Origin: Candidatus Poseidoniaceae archaeon
Lineage (GTDB): Archaea; Thermoplasmatota; Poseidoniia; Poseidoniales; Poseidoniaceae
Direction: 5' to 3'
Assembly (NCBI GenBank): GCA_030750665.1
Contig: JASMHR010000006.1
Coordinates: forward strand, 1-40,704
DNA: 40,704 nt
The notes under the pieces are model-generated. The model was not told where the DNA came from and made no database searches. It saw only the letters and a program-made list of their open reading frames with translations. The position numbers were made by a program, and so were the translations under genes. Shown here piece by piece: positions 7,187 through 13,770 of the stretch. Within the stretch, counting starts at the first letter, position 1. Each line of letters begins with the position of its first letter.

Positions 7187-8392
7187 ATGAGGCTTGCAAT
7201 ATTGTCGCGCGGTCCACGCCTATACAGTACCCGCAGGCTGGTTGAAGAAGCCAGAAAACGGGATTGTGATGTCGAAGTTCTCGACCCTCTTCAATTCTCG
7301 TTGATGATTGCTGAGGATAAAGTCCAGATTCTGCATAAGGGTAGGCATTTTTCGCATGATGTGGTGTTGCCGCGGATAGGTCATTCAATCACTGATCATG
7401 GTGTTGCATTGATGCGCCAATTCGAGCAACTCGGAATCTATACTGCAAATTCCAGTTCAGGAATCATCCAAAGTAGAGACAAGCTTCGTGCCAGTCAATT
7501 ACTGGCCAAGAACAAGATTGAGATTCCAAGGACCGCTTATGTCAGGGATCTGAGAGATGTTGAGAATGCCATTGACGATGTTGGTGGACTACCAGTGGTG
7601 GTCAAAGTCACTCAAGGTACTCAGGGGCACGGCGTATTCCTCCGTCATACTTTCAGAGAGACAAGAAACCTTGTTGAAGCATTGTTGTTGACTGGAAAAG
7701 CAGTATTGATTCAGGAATACATTGCTGAGAGCCATGGTACTGATGTTCGAGCATTGGTGGTAGGAGATACGGTTGTCGCCAGTATGAGGCGTCGAAGTCG
7801 CGGCCGTGAATTTCGTTCCAATTACCACCTCAATGGAGTGGTAGAGTCAATCGACCTACCTCTTGAATACGAGGAAGTTGCAAAACGTGCAGCCAGAGTA
7901 TTGGGGCTGAAAGTCGCCGGAGTGGATTTACTAGAAGGCTCCAACGGACCCCTTGTACTCGAAGTCAACTCATCTCCTGGCTTGGAGGGTATTGAGAAAG
8001 CAAGTGGAGTGAATGTGGCAGCGAAGATAATTGAATTCATCATGGATGATCATGACTTTGCCGATATTGATATGGCTCAATTGATGAGAACTCAACCCGG
8101 ACAAGGGGCACTTTCCTTGCATTTACGCAACCATCTTCCTCTCATTGGTAAGATGATTGAAGAGGTATTTCCGTCCACCATCAAGGAGACAGTTCCAGTG
8201 TTTGCTTTATCGCGAGATAAGAAATTGGTCTGGAATCCAGACCCACATACTCAGTTACGATACGACGATGTGGTTATTTTCTACGGTCAGACCAAGATGT
8301 TGAGAGCAGCGTTGAAAACTGTCACCAATAATCTTCAGTCGGCCAGAAAATCGGATTCCAAGGATCATTCCGATTCTGTGGGCTTGGGTTGA
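7187..8392 (+). CDS. rimK: RimK-type ATP-grasp ligase with RCK_C/TrkA_C-like tail
   Basis: ATP-grasp ligases of this family add glutamate (or related amino acids) to a carboxyl group; E. coli RimK modifies ribosomal protein S6, and archaeal relatives act on coenzyme F420, tetrahydromethanopterin or LysW. The start MRLAILSRGPRLYSTRRL matches the RimK N-terminus closely, which fixes ATG 7187 over the GTG at 7172. The ATP-grasp core spans about residues 95-285, with metal ligands near Asp247, Glu259 and Asn261 (VLEVNSSPGLEGIE). Residues about 303-371 are an extra domain resembling RCK_C/TrkA_C (PVFALSRDKKLVWNP, then DDVVIFYG), a small-ligand sensor absent from E. coli RimK. The acceptor substrate here is unknown. 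Confidence 0.85.
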   Translation: MRLAILSRGPRLYSTRRLVEEARKRDCDVEVLDPLQFSLMIAEDKVQILHKGRHFSHDVVLPRIGHSITDHGVALMRQFEQLGIYTANSSSGIIQSRDKLRASQLLAKNKIEIPRTAYVRDLRDVENAIDDVGGLPVVVKVTQGTQGHGVFLRHTFRETRNLVEALLLTGKAVLIQEYIAESHGTDVRALVVGDTVVASMRRRSRGREFRSNYHLNGVVESIDLPLEYEEVAKRAARVLGLKVAGVDLLEGSNGPLVLEVNSSPGLEGIEKASGVNVAAKIIEFIMDDHDFADIDMAQLMRTQPGQGALSLHLRNHLPLIGKMIEEVFPSTIKETVPVFALSRDKKLVWNPDPHTQLRYDDVVIFYGQTKMLRAALKTVTNNLQSARKSDSKDHSDSVGLG

Positions 8393-8452
8393 AACATTTC
8401 GCTTGATTTTCGTTTGGCGAGGTCATCAATCAACGAAGGTTTCTTGATGTGA

Positions 8453-8484
8453 TACCCCCAGTGGGCAATACCCCTCCGGGGGTA
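8453..8484 (+). promoter_or_regulatory. Alternative-hairpin leader upstream of the Xer recombinase gene
   Basis: GGGGGTA at 8478-8484 can pair either with TACCCCC at 8453-8459 (seven pairs, long loop) or, using 8479-8484, with TACCCC at 8469-8474. The second fold is a six-pair stem closed by a TCCG tetraloop, of the unusually stable UNCG type. The two folds exclude each other. The element ends 24 bases before the strong ribosome-binding site. It may regulate transcription or translation, or be a recombination site; sequence alone cannot decide. Confidence 0.45.
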
Positions 8485-8508
8485 GGGATGCACTCGCTAC
8501 GGCGATTG

Positions 8509-8515
8509 AAGGAGG
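8509..8515 (+). promoter_or_regulatory. Strong ribosome-binding site that fixes the xer start
   Basis: AAGGAGG lies seven bases before ATG 8523. This is the best Shine-Dalgarno match in the region and supports the long 375-aa form of the recombinase over internal starts. Confidence 0.75.
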
Positions 8516-8522
8516 CGTTAGC

Positions 8523-9650
8523 ATGCGCGATAGGGGATTCAGAGGCCTTGATGAGAGGCGCCAGACATTCTTGGATGCCGACAAGGAAAATGGAGTATCA
8601 AAGGTATCTCCTCCTCCCAACTTACCACAGCGTTTAGCACGGATATCTTCACTACCTTGGCTAGGATGTTGGCAACAACAACTTCAGACAGAGGGGAAGA
8701 GTGAGAATACCAGTAAATCGTATCTTATTGGAGTCAGGCGTTTGGTAGAGACTAGTCTGCCGGGCGAAATCATGTTGACCAGAGAACAGGCAGTTGCAAT
8801 CACTGTTGAGGAATTACATATTCGAATCGCTCCCCATACCGGTAGACTAGATTTATGGCAGCAATCTCTGAATCAATTGAAACCGTCTACAGTTCATGCC
8901 AGATTGGCTGCAGCGGGGCATTTATTGCGTTGGCTTGGCCATAGTATGCCAGACCACATCAGTCGTCCACATCGGGGCAAGAGATTACCCCGCACATTGA
9001 ATCGAAATGAATTGGAGATAGTATTGCGAACCGCAGCAAACTGGGAGAACCCAATTGCCAACATCATCATCACCATCTTGTTGGATACAGGTATGCGGGT
9101 GAGTGAAATATGTAATCTTGATGAATATGATATCGATATTGAGGATTATAGTGCTCGAGTTGTTGGAGGTAAGGGCAACAAAGACAGGATGGTTTTGTTC
9201 ACTGATAAGACGATTAGAGCAATCAATCTGTGGAATCCATCAAGAGAAGAACGTAACAAACACGAGGATAGTGCATTACTTCTCAATAATAGGGGGGGAC
9301 GGTTGACACCACGTTCAATTCAGAAATTGATGAATGTACTGGGTAAGCAAGCAGGTCTTCCAAGAGGGAGGCTTACTCCGCACGTACTACGACACAATTT
9401 TGCTACCGGATTACTTGAGAGAGGAGCAGACCTTGTTTCAATTCAGCGACTGCTGGGGCATGCTAACATATCAACCACCAGAGTGTATCTGGAGATTGGG
9501 GATCAGACCCTTCGGGAAGTCTACAAGAGAGCACAGACTCTCAGAGATGCACTTGAAGAGAAGAAGGCCCTTGATGCCGAAGAGAACCTTGCGGAAGAAG
9601 TTCCAATCATTGAGGCTGATTCAATCCTTCTTCCTGATACGCTTGATTGA
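8523..9650 (+). CDS. Tyrosine recombinase, XerA/XerC/XerD-like
   Basis: Tyrosine recombinases cut and rejoin DNA through a 3'-phosphotyrosine; Xer-type enzymes resolve chromosome dimers, while integrases move elements. All catalytic residues are present: Arg192 (TGMRVSEI), Lys217 (GGKGNKDR), His287 and Arg290 (HVLRHNFATG), His313 (LLGHANISTT) and Tyr322 (RVYLEI). An N-terminal SAM-like core-binding domain covers about residues 45-140. The protein is longer than typical archaeal XerA (about 280-300 aa) because of a 40-residue N-terminal extension and an acidic C-terminal tail. No attachment sites, tRNA target or other phage genes are nearby, so a housekeeping Xer role is more likely than a mobile element. 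Its 3' end overlaps the convergent gene by 30 bp. Confidence 0.9.
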   Translation: MRDRGFRGLDERRQTFLDADKENGVSKVSPPPNLPQRLARISSLPWLGCWQQQLQTEGKSENTSKSYLIGVRRLVETSLPGEIMLTREQAVAITVEELHIRIAPHTGRLDLWQQSLNQLKPSTVHARLAAAGHLLRWLGHSMPDHISRPHRGKRLPRTLNRNELEIVLRTAANWENPIANIIITILLDTGMRVSEICNLDEYDIDIEDYSARVVGGKGNKDRMVLFTDKTIRAINLWNPSREERNKHEDSALLLNNRGGRLTPRSIQKLMNVLGKQAGLPRGRLTPHVLRHNFATGLLERGADLVSIQRLLGHANISTTRVYLEIGDQTLREVYKRAQTLRDALEEKKALDAEENLAEEVPIIEADSILLPDTLD

Positions 9651-9803
9651 TTTGTTTGGCCCTTGCCATTTTCTCGAAGGTGAGACTTGATTGCCGACGT
9701 GACCAGCGATAGGGCAGAACTTTCCAGTTCTACAGCGTGAGCAATTCCCTTTGGGTGGAAGTTCAACAGCCTTCCTCAAACGACCGTACTTCCTTCTTGG
9801 CAT
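9621..9803 (-). CDS. Small basic Cys-motif protein, unknown
   Basis: This 60-residue, strongly basic protein starts MPRRKYGRLRKAVELPPKG and carries CSRCRTGKFCPIAGHVGN. Three Cys and a His are spaced like a zinc knuckle or an [Fe-S] site. I do not recognise the family. It is downstream of the H1-like gene on the same strand (43-base gap), and its last ten codons overlap the end of the convergent recombinase gene. An upstream ATG at 9818 is in frame. The dense, conserved-looking motif is why I call it real rather than a shadow frame; nucleic-acid binding is inferred from charge only. Confidence 0.55.
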   Translation of the reverse strand: MPRRKYGRLRKAVELPPKGNCSRCRTGKFCPIAGHVGNQVSPSRKWQGPNKSIKRIRKKD

Positions 9804-9845
9804 GGTTTCCCATTGCACCTGAGGTCCATGAAGGATTCGTGCATT

Positions 9846-10424
9846 TCAATTCTGGTTTTTCTTCACACGGTCTAAAATGTCTTGAAGACTAGGAGTCTTG
9901 AGTTTCTCTCGCTCATTAGGAGGAGATTCTTTTTTCGCTGAGGATTTCTTTGCAGTAGTCTTTTTCGCGGGGGATTTCTTTGCAGCAGCCTTTTTCGCAG
10001 CCGGCTTCTTCTTGGCTGGAGTCTTCTTTGCAGTTGATTTTTTCTTTGCCTGGGGCTTCTTTGCAGCGGCCTTTTTTGGAGCCGCTTTCTTTTCTTTAGA
10101 AACGGCGGGAGTTGTGGTGGCAATCTTCTTTGCTCTTTTAGTTGCAGCCGCTTTCTTTGCAGTGTCCTTTCTTTTTGCTGCCGCCGTCGCTCTTTTCTTG
10201 GTCGCAGCCGCTTTCTTCTTCTCTGCTGCTGCATTCGCTTCTTCTGCAGCGGCTTTCTTTGCCGCAGCATTCTTTCTTCTGGTTTCAGCGCCTTTCTTAG
10301 CAGCAGCCTTTCTTTTGCGTGCGGCTGCTTCTTCTGCTTTCTTCTTTGCCGCAGCGTTCTTTTTACGAGTCTCTGCTGCCTTCTTAGCAGCAGCAGATTT
10401 GTCGGCTGATTTCTTTGCGCCCAT
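9846..10424 (-). CDS. Histone H1-like Lys/Ala-rich protein
   Basis: The 192-aa product is built almost wholly of AAKK, PAKK and AKKS-type repeats, like the C-terminal domain of eukaryotic linker histones and bacterial H1-like proteins, which bind and condense DNA through charge. There is no globular winged-helix domain. Only the last 20 residues (TPSLQDILDRVKKNQN) differ: non-repetitive and predicted helical, possibly a contact site. The open frame extends upstream to 10481, but ATG 10424 (MGAKKSADKS) matches the composition. An AT-rich box 34-42 bases upstream fits a promoter. A Cys-motif gene follows on the same strand. DNA compaction is inferred; RNA or ribosome binding is possible too. 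Confidence 0.8.
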   Translation of the reverse strand: MGAKKSADKSAAAKKAAETRKKNAAAKKKAEEAAARKRKAAAKKGAETRRKNAAAKKAAAEEANAAAEKKKAAATKKRATAAAKRKDTAKKAAATKRAKKIATTTPAVSKEKKAAPKKAAAKKPQAKKKSTAKKTPAKKKPAAKKAAAKKSPAKKTTAKKSSAKKESPPNEREKLKTPSLQDILDRVKKNQN

Positions 10425-10457
10425 CAATACACCGGTGACGACGTAAAGGCCCGCGGA

Positions 10458-10466
10458 TTTGAATAT
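10458..10466 (-). promoter_or_regulatory. Candidate TATA box for the H1-like gene
   Basis: On the minus strand this reads ATATTCAAA, 34-42 bases before ATG 10424. That distance fits an archaeal TATA box driving a transcript with almost no leader. Flanking sequence is GC-rich, so the AT tract stands out. No BRE was confirmed. Confidence 0.35.
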
Positions 10467-10529
10467 GGCCCTAAGAATCAAATTTCATTTAGGCACAAGC
10501 ATCATGAATATCATCAATGTCCTTGGGAT

Positions 10530-11546
10530 GTGTCAGAGGACGAGACTCCACCCCCATCCACACTCGATGCGGTGAAGACTGTATTGTGGGCACAGGTCAG
10601 AAAGGCCAAGGATGAATTTGGGATAGAAATGAATGGTGAAACAGGAATCCTTCGTCCAGCCAACCATCCTTCGGCTGTTGGGTCAATCATTCTTGGAGAT
10701 GTAATGGCAATGTTGATGCGAGTATTTGGCGCCCATGCCCCTCCTAGAATTGTGGAGTTACCTGGTTTTGATGAACAGAGATGGAAAATTGAATTTGGAG
10801 ATGAGGTCGTTTGGGTTGAAGTTGAGAGCAGGCCATACTGGGGATTTGGGTTGTTGGCGTCATCATTCCTCAATCATATAGTCATCAAAGGGCCATTGGA
10901 AAGGAGATGTAGATTGGTTCTCGACCTTTCTTCCGCCATGGGCCGTCCTCTATGGGAGCCAGTGAGGCGGAAGAAATGGTTCAAAGTAACAGGATTGGAT
11001 ATTGAGTCTCATTCAGAAGAATGGAATCGACATATGAATCAATGCAGGACTGCATTGAGAATCGAGATCGAGAAAAGAGAGAGCAGAATCTTGGAGATGA
11101 AGAAGAAACTGGATGGTCTGGACAAGGATGCATTTCCGGATTTCAATCGGCGTTCTGCTGCAGCAGCGGTTGAAAGAGCATTGAGAGATGTGGATGTATC
11201 TTCAAAGGCATTACATGAGGACAATGCGGCAGCACTGGAAAGAGCATTTGCGAGAATCGATACCGCTCTCATCGAAGCAGACCCTGAGAAAGAGGTTGGA
11301 CATCAAATCTTTGAGGAGGAGGATGAAGAGGTAATCATGCACGCTGTCAGTGCTGAAGATGTTGAATTTGAGGAAGTATTCGCTTCTGCTCCGGTTCTAG
11401 AGGAATTTGGGGATTCTGTGGCAGAGGCGGATGAATCCCTCCCTCAGGAGACGGGTGCTGAAGCAGAGGACCTGTTGACTGATGAAAAAGGGGACTCCGA
11501 GGACGAAATACCCTTTATTGACCTGACTATTGACGGAGAAGAGTAG
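10530..11546 (+). CDS. Unknown soluble protein with coiled coil and acidic tail
   Basis: The function is not recognised. The 338-aa protein has an N-terminal globular alpha/beta region (about 1-165, with VELPGFDEQRWKIEFGDEVVW), a probable coiled coil (about 170-250, rich in Glu, Lys, Arg and Ala with IEIEKRESRILEMKKKL), and a very acidic C-terminus (250-338). No signal peptide or membrane helix is seen, so it should be cytoplasmic. It starts with GTG 10530, divergent from the H1-like gene across a 105-base gap. An acidic partner next to a basic DNA-binding protein is suggestive of a chaperone-like pairing, but that is only a thought. Sec61beta follows 59 bases downstream. Confidence 0.7.
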   Translation: MSEDETPPPSTLDAVKTVLWAQVRKAKDEFGIEMNGETGILRPANHPSAVGSIILGDVMAMLMRVFGAHAPPRIVELPGFDEQRWKIEFGDEVVWVEVESRPYWGFGLLASSFLNHIVIKGPLERRCRLVLDLSSAMGRPLWEPVRRKKWFKVTGLDIESHSEEWNRHMNQCRTALRIEIEKRESRILEMKKKLDGLDKDAFPDFNRRSAAAAVERALRDVDVSSKALHEDNAAALERAFARIDTALIEADPEKEVGHQIFEEEDEEVIMHAVSAEDVEFEEVFASAPVLEEFGDSVAEADESLPQETGAEAEDLLTDEKGDSEDEIPFIDLTIDGEE

Positions 11547-11605
11547 TTGTTGGATTCCCGTCGCGTTGAAATAGGGATGGCATTTCGCCGGCACGCTGGT
11601 TGACC

Positions 11606-11803
11606 ATGGCGGTGAAGAAAAGCAAGAAGAAGGATGGCAGTGGCATCCAACAGGCAGCTGGACTGATTCGTTATTTCGATGAGGAATCGGAGGATGCTTG
11701 GCATTTCACCAAAGGGCAAATCTATGCAGCATGTATCATTTTGTCAGCAGTTGTTTATCTTGCCAATCATGGCGTTTTAGAGTGGTTCTTCGGAATCTTT
11801 TGA
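11606..11803 (+). CDS. Preprotein translocase subunit Sec61beta (SecG equivalent)
   Basis: Sec61beta is the small tail-anchored subunit of the archaeal SecYEbeta channel. The 65-aa protein shows the family plan: a basic, Gly/Ser-containing N-terminus, the conserved AAGLIRYFDEES segment, then a single C-terminal membrane helix (IYAACIILSAVVYLA). Length and layout match archaeal homologues. ATG 11606 is preferred over an upstream in-frame TTG at 11600. It works with SRP, whose SRP19 subunit is also encoded in this window. Confidence 0.88.
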   Translation: MAVKKSKKKDGSGIQQAAGLIRYFDEESEDAWHFTKGQIYAACIILSAVVYLANHGVLEWFFGIF

Positions 11804-11840
11804 TGGAGAACCATTCTCCAGACTGAATCCGTGGATTCAG
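11804..11840. terminator. Two tandem hairpins between convergent genes
   Basis: TGGAGAA (11804-11810) pairs with TTCTCCA (11814-11820) across a three-base loop. Directly after it, CTGAATCC (11823-11830) pairs with GGATTCAG (11833-11840). They fill the gap between the stop of the Sec61beta gene and the end of the minus-strand gene at 11837. The position suggests a two-way transcript end or a 3'-end stabilising structure; no long T run is present. Confidence 0.45.
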
Positions 11841-12301
11841 AGATTTGGTTCGATGAGAATGACTTCACCTTCATTTGCCATTTCTTTAGCCAATGCTAGA
11901 GCGGTATCGAAATCTGCTGTACAGCCTAGGGGCTGAGCATTACCATCTACATCTTGAATCATCAATCTATGAGATAGTGAAGCCAGAACGTCAGCGCTCA
12001 CCTGTTCCCAAATCCATTCTTCATCTTCAACCGTGATCATTGCTGGCACTCTGACGCGGGGACCTTCGCCCGCTTTACTGCTTCTCGCTCTTCCACCAAT
12101 GTTCATCATTTGCGATATTCTTTGGTGAAATCGCACCTTATTATCATCTAATATTCCTTCTCTGAAGGCCCTTCCCATCTTCCATCCCATCCTAGGAATA
12201 CTAGATTCCCGAACGCCCATGCCATTCATTGCATTGATAATAGTTAGGGAATGATAGAAATCACGGGCCGTATTGAACGACCTTTCTGATATTGCCGTCA
12301 A
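11837..12301 (-). CDS. Unknown 154-aa protein coupled to the membrane protein upstream
   Basis: I do not recognise this protein. It is soluble-looking, with a basic central part (GGRARSSKAGEGPRVRVP) followed by VEDEEWIWEQVSADVLASLSHRL and a C-terminal half resembling a small alpha/beta domain (FDTALALAKEMANEGEVILIEPN). The proposed TTG start at 12301 overlaps the TGA stop of the upstream membrane-protein gene, typical of translational coupling; internal ATGs at 12232 and 12226 are alternatives. Coupling suggests it works with the membrane protein. Confidence 0.6.
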   Translation of the reverse strand: MTAISERSFNTARDFYHSLTIINAMNGMGVRESSIPRMGWKMGRAFREGILDDNKVRFHQRISQMMNIGGRARSSKAGEGPRVRVPAMITVEDEEWIWEQVSADVLASLSHRLMIQDVDGNAQPLGCTADFDTALALAKEMANEGEVILIEPNL

Positions 12302-13710
12302 TCAATATGATCAGGCCATGCATGAACCAACATTCCCGGAATCAAGGTACTAGCCAACAATCCAGGGAGCACTGCAATCAATCCAATGCTATCGACGGCA
12401 AAAAGGAATAAACTGATGAAAAGCAGTGTTTCAGTCACTAGAATTATCCAAATCCATTTTTTCCTTCTTTCAGAGGAAAGTCGGACATCAGCCTCAAACA
12501 ATGGTGGAATGATTGCAGTGAAAGACAACGCAGGAAGGAGAGTCAAGGCGAGAAAAGCCGAACGCGGCTCCCACAGTGCAAGAGCAGGAGCGCCCAACAT
12601 CAGCATCAGCGTCCAACCCCATATCTCTGCCCTTGGACGTTCATCAAACCCAACCAATGGTAGCAACATCCCAACTGCACCCAACAAGATCAGGGGGGTG
12701 GCAATTCTCGCCATCAAGGAGATTGCCCCCCATGATGCATCAATTCCCGGGAGTCCGGCCAGCAAGCACCAGCCACCGAGCAGTATCCAGAAAAGCGAGT
12801 GGCTAATAGTTGCTACAAGTCCCTTCCAACGGTCGCTGCCTATTCTTGTTCGATGAACAGAGACTGCCGCAACTTGAAGTGCACAACTACCTAACACGAG
12901 GGTGATTGAGAAGGCCAGCATGAATGCCGTACGCGTCCCGTGTGTCGCATCAAGAATGAGGTCAGACATTGCCATCCCATCAGACATGGTGTTCAGATCA
13001 GCCATGGTGAAACCGAATAGAATAGCGATGACTGGTAGGGCCACGAACCAGCCCGTTCCTGGATGGGGCCTAGAGATGGTTTCGGGCCACCTAGCGGGAC
13101 AAGTAACATCTGCGAGGTGAAGAATGCCGAAACCGATAAGCCAACCGGCAAGTAATATGGTGGGCGCCATCAACATTACACTCCACAATGAGGGGGGAAA
13201 CGGAACTTCTTCTGGGGAGGCCATTCCATTAGCCGATGGAAATGGGTCAGGAGGTAACAATGCAAACAATAACATCACCCAGAATATCCCAAACAAGATG
13301 AGTACACCATCATGCATACGATGGCTATCTCCAGCAATATCTCCACTTTCATCGAGAACCGTGGAAGTCACTGCAAGATGTAATCCAAGACCGAGCATCA
13401 ACAGCAAGGCCCAAGATGTCCACCCAGTCAAGGAGACTGCCAGCCTGCTGAAGAGGGACATTTCTGTATCCAGCCGCGTTATCACGCGTTCATGTCCGGT
13501 ATTGTAGGTGAGGTGAGCAATGATATCGAAAAGGAGTGCCAACCCAATGAATGCCCCTGGCAACCAAGGGAGAATGCGGTCAATCTTACCCCATATCGGG
13601 TGATGCTCATCATCAAATCGCATATGGATCATTGGCCAGAATGGAAGGAATGCAGCGCTTAGAAGAGATAGGAAAGCAGGCCAATCTGGTGTCAACAGTC
13701 CGGTCGCCAT
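12298..13710 (-). CDS. Polytopic membrane protein, unknown
   Basis: The function is not recognised. The 470-aa protein is strongly hydrophobic with roughly 12 to 14 membrane helices, separated by short loops with little charge (for example WALLLMLGLGLHLAV, ILFGIFWVMLLFALLP and LVTETLLFISLFLFAV). A loop near residues 135-145 contains HRMHDG, and isolated His and Asp residues sit near membrane segments. Layout recalls transporters or quinone-linked membrane subunits, but no signature confirms either. I chose ATG 13710 because the hydrophobic part starts immediately and it leaves a promoter gap to the divergent methyltransferase; ATG 13770 would add 20 residues. The coupled gene at 11837-12301 follows. 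Confidence 0.7.
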   Translation of the reverse strand: MATGLLTPDWPAFLSLLSAAFLPFWPMIHMRFDDEHHPIWGKIDRILPWLPGAFIGLALLFDIIAHLTYNTGHERVITRLDTEMSLFSRLAVSLTGWTSWALLLMLGLGLHLAVTSTVLDESGDIAGDSHRMHDGVLILFGIFWVMLLFALLPPDPFPSANGMASPEEVPFPPSLWSVMLMAPTILLAGWLIGFGILHLADVTCPARWPETISRPHPGTGWFVALPVIAILFGFTMADLNTMSDGMAMSDLILDATHGTRTAFMLAFSITLVLGSCALQVAAVSVHRTRIGSDRWKGLVATISHSLFWILLGGWCLLAGLPGIDASWGAISLMARIATPLILLGAVGMLLPLVGFDERPRAEIWGWTLMLMLGAPALALWEPRSAFLALTLLPALSFTAIIPPLFEADVRLSSERRKKWIWIILVTETLLFISLFLFAVDSIGLIAVLPGLLASTLIPGMLVHAWPDHID

Positions 13711-13770
13711 GCCGCGTGGGTGGAGTTTCAATTCATCAATAAGCCCCCTCCTCCATTTGCATAGACTCAT

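Noticed and set aside
8523-9650. Integrated prophage or integrative element around the tyrosine recombinase
   Set aside because: Neighbours are housekeeping-type genes, there is no att repeat or adjacent tRNA, and gene density and style do not change.
9898-10446. Long plus-strand frame rich in Phe and Ala opposite the H1-like gene
   Set aside because: It is the antisense shadow of the AAKK repeats (Lys codons read as Phe on the other strand), with no ribosome-binding site or domain.
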